Below, one piece after another: positions 32,747 to 36,789 of a DNA stretch of 36,789 nt. The number at the start of each line of letters is the position of its first letter. Position 1 is the first letter of the stretch. Origin of the DNA: Pedobacter petrophilus (GTDB lineage: Bacteria > Bacteroidota > Bacteroidia > Sphingobacteriales > Sphingobacteriaceae); assembly GCF_009674725.1 (NCBI RefSeq), contig NZ_WKKH01000042.1:1-36789 (forward strand). Direction: 5' to 3'. A program made the position numbers and the translations under genes. The notes under the pieces are model-generated. The model was not told where the DNA came from. It did not search any database and was given only the letters and a program-made list of their open reading frames with translations.

Positions 32747-32778
32747 GTAGGCTACCGTCTTAAACCGTGGTAGCCTAC
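32747..32778 (+). terminator. Perfect 10-bp hairpin between DUF932 gene and the small ORF; T-run absent
   Basis: GTAGGCTACC and GGTAGCCTAC form a perfect stem with a 12-nt loop, starting 6 nt after the DUF932 stop. The following bases are TAAAACAAC, so it lacks the T-run of an intrinsic terminator. It may instead stabilise or process the upstream mRNA and separate the expression of ssb-DUF932 from that of the PRTRC genes. Confidence 0.55.
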
Positions 32779-32788
32779 TAAAACAACT

Positions 32789-32983
32789 ATGAAAGTAACA
32801 GATTTAAATGGTTGCCAAATTGAAGTAACAGACCTTGAAGAAGCTATTCGAATAACAGCAGAATACAAGGAATACAGGCATAAGGATAAAGGTTTTTCGG
32901 AGTTTGACAAAAGACAAAAAACCTATTGGTCGGATATGTACGAGAAACTAATAGCAATCAAAACGCAATTAAAAACATTTTAA
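32789..32983 (+). CDS. Small conserved-type protein of the element, function unknown
   Basis: 64 residues, cytoplasmic, charged (MKVTDLNGCQIEVTDLEEAI, then YKEYRHKDKGFSEFDKRQ). It starts 10 bp after the hairpin and ends 11 bp before the PRTRC-E gene, which suggests that it belongs to the same transcript. A short two-strand start (DLNGCQIEVTDL) followed by a helix can be predicted. No family recognised. The frame, spacing and composition resemble its neighbours, so it is probably a real gene. Confidence 0.65.
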   Translation: MKVTDLNGCQIEVTDLEEAIRITAEYKEYRHKDKGFSEFDKRQKTYWSDMYEKLIAIKTQLKTF

Positions 32984-32994
32984 ATTTTACAGCA

Positions 32995-33606
32995 ATGAAT
33001 ACTAATTTTTTCAATCAGATAGCACAGTTGGGCTTTACAGGAGTATTACAACTGAACATTTCAAAAGGCGCAGAAAATAACCTAATCGTATCGGTAATGC
33101 TCAACAACGAACAATGCGGAGATAACGCCAAAAACCTAATTCCGCCATTGACATTTAACGCTACACCGCAGGAGTTTGATGATGGATTTTTTGAGCAAAT
33201 AACTGCACCTATCCAAACCGTTTCCGGTTTAATGGTGGATATGGAAAAATTCCTAAAACAATTGGAGGAAGTCAAAAAACAGTCGGCTATGGAGAAAGAA
33301 AAAGCCGATAAACAGAAGAAAGAGCAGGAAGCCAAAGACAAGAAGTTCAAAGACGGAATGGCAAAAGCTGATGAATTGGAGAAGGAATGCAAATTCCGTG
33401 AAGCGTGGATGAAAGTACCCGATATAACAGAGTTTCCCGAAAAAGCAGACGAGATACGCAAACGTAAAAATGTACTATCTGACAAGTTTGCAACACCGAG
33501 CCTTTTTGGAGAAACGGAAGTAGAAAAACCCGAACCACAGCAAGAGGAAAAGGTTTTGGATGATTATCCTATTGATGAAACATACGAGGACGAACAAAAT
33601 TATTAA
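32995..33606 (+). CDS. PRTRC system protein E
   Basis: 203 residues from the ATG at 32995, which gives MNTNFFNQIAQLGFTGVLQL; a longer frame from 32926 overlaps the preceding gene and is rejected. The N-terminal ~90 residues form the PRTRC-E type domain (LIVSVMLNNEQCGDNAKNLI, PPLTFNATPQEFDDGFF). A Lys/Glu-rich coiled coil follows (about 82-130), then a helical segment with FREAWMKVPDITEFPEKADEI. A low-complexity acidic tail ends the protein. PRTRC-E is known only from the PRTRC cassette of mobile elements; its role is unknown, and the coiled coil suggests a scaffold or partner-binding function (inference). It is 17 bp upstream of the ubiquitin-like gene. Confidence 0.82.
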   Translation: MNTNFFNQIAQLGFTGVLQLNISKGAENNLIVSVMLNNEQCGDNAKNLIPPLTFNATPQEFDDGFFEQITAPIQTVSGLMVDMEKFLKQLEEVKKQSAMEKEKADKQKKEQEAKDKKFKDGMAKADELEKECKFREAWMKVPDITEFPEKADEIRKRKNVLSDKFATPSLFGETEVEKPEPQQEEKVLDDYPIDETYEDEQNY

Positions 33607-33623
33607 CCTAAAATTTCAAAATT

Positions 33624-33842
33624 ATGTTATTAGCAACGCAATTACAGCGAGTTTTCATACTCAAAGATAAAGGACAAGACATGAAGTTAACCGACCCCGA
33701 ACCACGTTGGAGTGTGGAAGCCGTGATGAATTTTTACGCCAATATGTACCCGATTTTGACAACGGCAAAAATATCTGCACCGCAAATAAAAGACGATGCC
33801 GTAGAGTACAAATTTGAGAGCGTAATGGGTACAAAAGGTTAA
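33624..33842 (+). CDS. PRTRC system protein C, predicted ubiquitin-like modifier
   Basis: 72 residues with the order of a beta-grasp fold: strand RVFILKD, strand MKLTDP, helix WSVEAVMNFYANMYP, strands AKISAPQIK and AVEYKFESV. It ends in MGTKG with the glycine as the last residue. The family is classed with prokaryotic ubiquitin-like proteins. The free C-terminal Gly72 is exactly what an E1-like enzyme would adenylate, and such an enzyme (ThiF) is encoded three genes downstream. No processing protease would be needed. Whether it is conjugated to proteins or only used as a carrier is not known. Confidence 0.82.
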   Translation: MLLATQLQRVFILKDKGQDMKLTDPEPRWSVEAVMNFYANMYPILTTAKISAPQIKDDAVEYKFESVMGTKG

Positions 33843-33859
33843 ACCAAAATTGTAAAAAG

Positions 33860-35035
33860 ATGAATTATGCAACCACATATAATATCGGGAATTATCCGCA
33901 AATCCGAACAGAAACGACAACGACAATTGCACCGACAGTTAAACGGGTTCGCACAATGGATGCAAAGACCAAAAGATACAAACGAAATACAGAAAGACAA
34001 GCGGAAAGCCGTACCAATAGCAATGTTGCCAATGGTTTTTTAAAGTCGGTATTTCTGCCAAAACTGAAAACGAAACAATCTTTACAGGTTTGTAAGAAAA
34101 CAGCAAAAACGGAGAGGGATTTTTATCAATCCCTTTCCAAACTTGCCGAGCATTACGGCATTGAACCAATGCAGACACAGATTTACGGCTATCCTTACAA
34201 TATAACTTTGGCGATGTGGGATATAGAAGCCAAGTTAAAAAGCACCAATGCAAATTGGGATAGTTTACGATTGGTACAAGATAGTAAGAAAATTTTTTTT
34301 GTAAGTGAGGAACGGTGCGACACAAGAACGACTTTGTATTATATCCCCATCGTTCCGCTCTTTGAAATGCTCAATAACCCGAAGCATAAAAAAACCGCTC
34401 AATTATTGGTTTCGGTTTGCAGTTATCTATATCACATTGCCGATATACCATATTACAGAAAAGAAAACAGCTATTTATATTGGATGTATGAAATGATGAC
34501 CGACTGGGTGGAACAGGATGATGAAACGGACGAAACTGAGAAATACAAAAGCGAGTTAAGGCAAGCAGAACAAATTGGCGACAAATTAGAACAGAAACTA
34601 TTCAATCGTATCAATTTACAACTATTTAAACAGCGTTTAAACAACTTCAAAATCCTTGATGAATTTGACCAAGAATGTTGGCAATTGGCTTGTAAAGCTT
34701 TTGAGCTTTTTACGGAATATCCAACAACAAACATTTTTAGAAATGCACCCATTTCCGAGCAAGACCCTTACAATGATGATTATGACAATGAAACCATTGG
34801 AATGGAAAAGTACATTTCATTTGTAGCAGACACCAAAGGTTGGTTGTGTGAAAGTCTTTCGGATAGCATTAACAATGAATTTAATGAGTATGGAGCAATG
34901 GCAGAACCTACAATTTCCAAACGTTTTGACGGAAGCGAAATAATTGCAAGTAACCTTGATTTTGAGAACCGTATATTTCCAATACTAAACGATTTATGCG
35001 GTTTATTATATGAATATAAAACGACAACAAAATGA
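33860..35035 (+). CDS. Probable PRTRC system protein F
   Basis: 391 residues; the assignment rests mainly on position (E-C-F-B-ThiF order) and size, since I do not recognise a strong motif. From residue ~62 it reads as a normal globular protein (FYQSLSKLAEHYGIEP, YPYNITLAMWDIEAKL, TTLYYIPIVPLFEMLNNP). An acidic stretch with EQDDETDETEKYKSEL and a C-terminal half with FELFTEYPTTNIFRNAPISE follow. The first ~60 residues are Thr/Arg/Asn-rich and overlap a +1-frame ORF, so the true start is uncertain. The stop overlaps the next start (ATGA), which indicates translational coupling with PRTRC-B. Confidence 0.65.
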   Translation: MNYATTYNIGNYPQIRTETTTTIAPTVKRVRTMDAKTKRYKRNTERQAESRTNSNVANGFLKSVFLPKLKTKQSLQVCKKTAKTERDFYQSLSKLAEHYGIEPMQTQIYGYPYNITLAMWDIEAKLKSTNANWDSLRLVQDSKKIFFVSEERCDTRTTLYYIPIVPLFEMLNNPKHKKTAQLLVSVCSYLYHIADIPYYRKENSYLYWMYEMMTDWVEQDDETDETEKYKSELRQAEQIGDKLEQKLFNRINLQLFKQRLNNFKILDEFDQECWQLACKAFELFTEYPTTNIFRNAPISEQDPYNDDYDNETIGMEKYISFVADTKGWLCESLSDSINNEFNEYGAMAEPTISKRFDGSEIIASNLDFENRIFPILNDLCGLLYEYKTTTK

Positions 35036-35754
35036 ACAATCTAAACGACATAAGCCAAAACTTCGGGACATTGTACCACCCGAAATCTGCCTTGGTTTTT
35101 TATGAAACCACAGGAGCAAATGCCGATATGTATGTGGAGCATTTCGATATGGGCAGAAATGGAAATCCAATAAATGCGCATCCTTTGACGGTAAAAGAAG
35201 CCAATGTATTGGCAAAATCATTACAGACCGACGAAGAAAAGAACAAAGCTTTTTTAAAACCTAAAGGAATTTTGCCGACTAACATTCTGCACATTAATCC
35301 GAGTGAAAAAGGCACGGTACTTTGGTACACCAAAGCACAGCAAAGGCAACTGTATTTTGTAAATGGTTTGGGTATTCCGAATGGAAAAGCACAAGTACCG
35401 TCAATGCTTTGGTTTGCTAACAAAAACAGCCTTTCAGTATTTGCTTTGGCAAACGATAGAAGACCCACAGAAAAAACGCTTTTGCATTACGCACCATTTT
35501 TCAATGTGTATGAAAACGGCAACGTGTGTATGGGAACGGTAAATATTGATATTCAAAATTCGGCATCCGTGGAGGAATTTATACAAGCTTGGGAAAACTA
35601 TTTTTTCAACAGCTATTTCAGTCATTTATTGGGAAATTACAATCCGATAAACGGAAATTGTGTAACCGTTTGGAAAGACCTAATTGGTTCAGATAAAGCC
35701 TTCCCGAAAGAGGTATTGAAACCGAATAACAAAACACTTAAAAATCTATTGTGA
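35032..35754 (+). CDS. PRTRC system protein B, predicted E2-like protein (family D)
   Basis: 240 residues. The family is grouped with prokaryotic E2-like (UBC-fold) proteins. The segment APFFNVYENGNVCMGTVNID (residues 154-173) resembles the E2 active-site context, in which a Cys follows a Gly-rich turn and starts a short strand (as in eukaryotic ICLDIL); Cys166 is the candidate catalytic residue. The preceding VPSMLWFANKNSLSVFALAN fits a central sheet. If it acts as an E2 it would take the activated PRTRC-C from ThiF. It overlaps both neighbours (ATGA with F and TGATG with ThiF), so the three are tightly coupled. Confidence 0.82.
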   Translation: MNNLNDISQNFGTLYHPKSALVFYETTGANADMYVEHFDMGRNGNPINAHPLTVKEANVLAKSLQTDEEKNKAFLKPKGILPTNILHINPSEKGTVLWYTKAQQRQLYFVNGLGIPNGKAQVPSMLWFANKNSLSVFALANDRRPTEKTLLHYAPFFNVYENGNVCMGTVNIDIQNSASVEEFIQAWENYFFNSYFSHLLGNYNPINGNCVTVWKDLIGSDKAFPKEVLKPNNKTLKNLL

Positions 35755-36560
35755 TGAATTTAGCTAAACAAAAAATACATTTTACGGATAGCGATTTAAT
35801 CAATCCGACCAATCCGATTTTAGTAAATTTAATTGGTGCAGGTGGCACAGGCTCAAAGGTTTTGACTGCATTGATGGAAATGAACCACAGTTTAATTGAG
35901 TTGGGACACGCAGGATTACAAATCCGCCTTTGGGATGATGATGTAATTACGAATGCCAATTTAGGAAGACAGCGTTTCGCAGAATGTGAAATAGGATTGT
36001 ACAAATCCGTTGCATTAATCAACCGAGCCAACCGATTTTCAGGGACAAACTGGAAAGCTGAAACAGTAAAGTTTGAAAAAGACCGTTTGGATAAATTGCC
36101 CGAAAATGCACTGGCTAATATTTATATTTCTTGTGTAGATAGCGTAAAAGCAAGATTTGAGATTGCGGACATTTTAAAAATGCTGAAAAACCGTAAAGCC
36201 TATTCCAACCGCCCACGTTATTGGTTAGATTTTGGCAATAGCCAGCATATAGGGCAAGTGCTACTATCTACTATTGGAGAAATCAAACAAACCAAATCAG
36301 AAAAGTATGAAACGGTGGCAAGCCTGCCATTTATTACCGATGAATTTGGCGAACTTTTAAAACAGTCTGAAGAACAAGACGACATGCCAAGTTGCAGTTT
36401 AGCTGAAGCATTGGAAAAACAGGATTTATTTATTAATTCGTCGTTGGCACAAATGGGCTGTTCTTTGCTTTGGAATTTGTTCCGCAATGGAATGACGGAA
36501 TACAGAGGTTTTTTCCATAATCTGAAAGATTTTAATACCCACCCGATAAAAGTTGCCTAA
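35754..36560 (+). CDS. PRTRC system ThiF-family protein (E1-like adenylating enzyme)
   Basis: 268 residues from the ATG at 35754, whose A is the last base of the upstream TGA. The Rossmann-type ATP-binding motif GAGGTGS is at residues 28-34. The acidic patch Asp61-63 is followed by NANLGRQRF, which contains the Arg residues expected for ATP binding across the dimer. Another E1 motif is YISCVDSVKAR with Asp129. Cys214 in MPSCSLAEAL is the best candidate for thioester formation. E1-like proteins adenylate the C-terminal Gly of a ubiquitin-like partner, here most likely PRTRC-C. It is the last gene in the window; a palindrome follows. Confidence 0.87.
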   Translation: MNLAKQKIHFTDSDLINPTNPILVNLIGAGGTGSKVLTALMEMNHSLIELGHAGLQIRLWDDDVITNANLGRQRFAECEIGLYKSVALINRANRFSGTNWKAETVKFEKDRLDKLPENALANIYISCVDSVKARFEIADILKMLKNRKAYSNRPRYWLDFGNSQHIGQVLLSTIGEIKQTKSEKYETVASLPFITDEFGELLKQSEEQDDMPSCSLAEALEKQDLFINSSLAQMGCSLLWNLFRNGMTEYRGFFHNLKDFNTHPIKVA

Positions 36561-36576
36561 CCCGAGAAATCGGGTG

Positions 36577-36619
36577 GCAAAAATGCAATTCCTCGCTACG
36601 GTCGGAAACGCATTTTTGC
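36577..36619. repeat. Strong inverted repeat after the ThiF gene
   Basis: GCAAAAATGC (36577-36586) and GCATTTTTGC (36610-36619) are perfect inverted copies. Inside them TTCC and GGAA continue the pairing after a 2-nt mismatch, around a TCGCTACGG-containing loop. A smaller CCCGA-GAAA-TCGGG hairpin lies just upstream at 36561-36574. There is no T-run after the large arm, so a recombination, transfer or RNA-processing role is as likely as termination. The rest of the segment to the window end holds no supported gene. Confidence 0.65.
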
Positions 36620-36789
36620 ATTTAATTAGGTGCAACCACTTTGTCAAAATGCACCATTCCACAATTCCCTTTCCTTACATTTTACCAAACAGGTTGAGTT
36701 TTTATTGCGTGGTGGATAAACCGCTTCAAATTGACCCCTCTTCACCACTTTAAAAAGCCCCCCTTAGCCGAGTTAATTTAATAAGGTCC

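Larger units (their letters stand above)
29050..36789. mobile_element. Left part of an integrative (conjugative-type) element carrying a PRTRC cassette
   Basis: A CTnDOT-like tyrosine recombinase gene begins just after the truncated repeat array. It is followed by a non-coding segment with large inverted repeats, ssb, a DUF932 gene and a PRTRC operon, all on the plus strand with short gaps or overlaps. These families are typical of plasmids and integrative elements and not of chromosomal core loci. Codon choice also differs from the chromosomal part, with more ACA, AAC and CGC-type codons. The right end, transfer genes and the exact left boundary are not visible. Confidence 0.8.

Noticed and set aside
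36553..36753. 66-codon frame at the right end
   Set aside because: It spans the palindromes after ThiF and starts inside that gene; no family is recognisable.

Overview
The window looks like a chromosomal segment of a member of the Bacteroidota, most likely family Sphingobacteriaceae and Pedobacter-like. The evidence is AT-rich intergenic DNA, promoters of the Bacteroidota type (TTG, 19-22 nt, TAnnTTTG) and almost no Shine-Dalgarno sequences. Families typical of the phylum also occur: a dehydrogenase-first beta-oxidation fusion, FKBP lipoproteins, OmpA with a TSP3 linker, an M61 peptidase and a CTnDOT-like integrase. The genus is an inference.

Layout. Positions 1-740 hold two sets of short tandem repeats in opposite orientation. 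Positions 820-9488 carry envelope and metabolic genes: an M61 peptidase, a small outer-membrane protein, a long-chain acyl-CoA synthetase overlapping a lipoprotein gamma-glutamyltranspeptidase, an OmpA protein and an unrecognised secreted protein. Positions 9557-16281 form a beta-oxidation operon: MarR regulator, dehydrogenase/hydratase fusion, thiolase and acyl-CoA dehydrogenase. An interspersed dyad repeat and a four-helix-bundle gene interrupt it. Positions 16342-18308 carry three FKBP-type prolyl isomerase lipoproteins in a row. Positions 18298-22311 (minus strand) hold a MuiA-family protein, a TIGR01777-type epimerase and a photolyase, divergent from a DASH cryptochrome (22486-23775). Positions 23959-28106 encode the E1 and E2 subunits of 2-oxoglutarate dehydrogenase. 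A ~95-bp tandem array (28160-29049) follows.

From about 29050 to the window end the sequence is the left part of an integrative element: a tyrosine recombinase, a ~660-bp non-coding region with large inverted repeats, ssb, a DUF932 gene and a PRTRC cassette (E, C, probable F, B, ThiF). PRTRC-C resembles a small ubiquitin-like protein ending in Gly, PRTRC-B an E2-like protein with a candidate Cys, and PRTRC-ThiF an E1-like adenylating enzyme. This is the most interesting system here: a mobile, apparently complete but functionally uncharacterised ubiquitin-like cascade beside single-strand DNA-binding functions. No deconjugating JAB protease, ParB-like or actin-like gene is visible before the window ends.

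Other points of note are a palindromic intergenic repeat that encodes the N-terminus of the photolyase, two FKBP genes whose promoter box ends 3 nt before the start codon (candidate leaderless mRNAs), and an inverted repeat covering both promoter elements of the MarR operon. The 95-bp array seems to have grown from half of the sucB terminator. No rRNA, tRNA or CRISPR was recognised.
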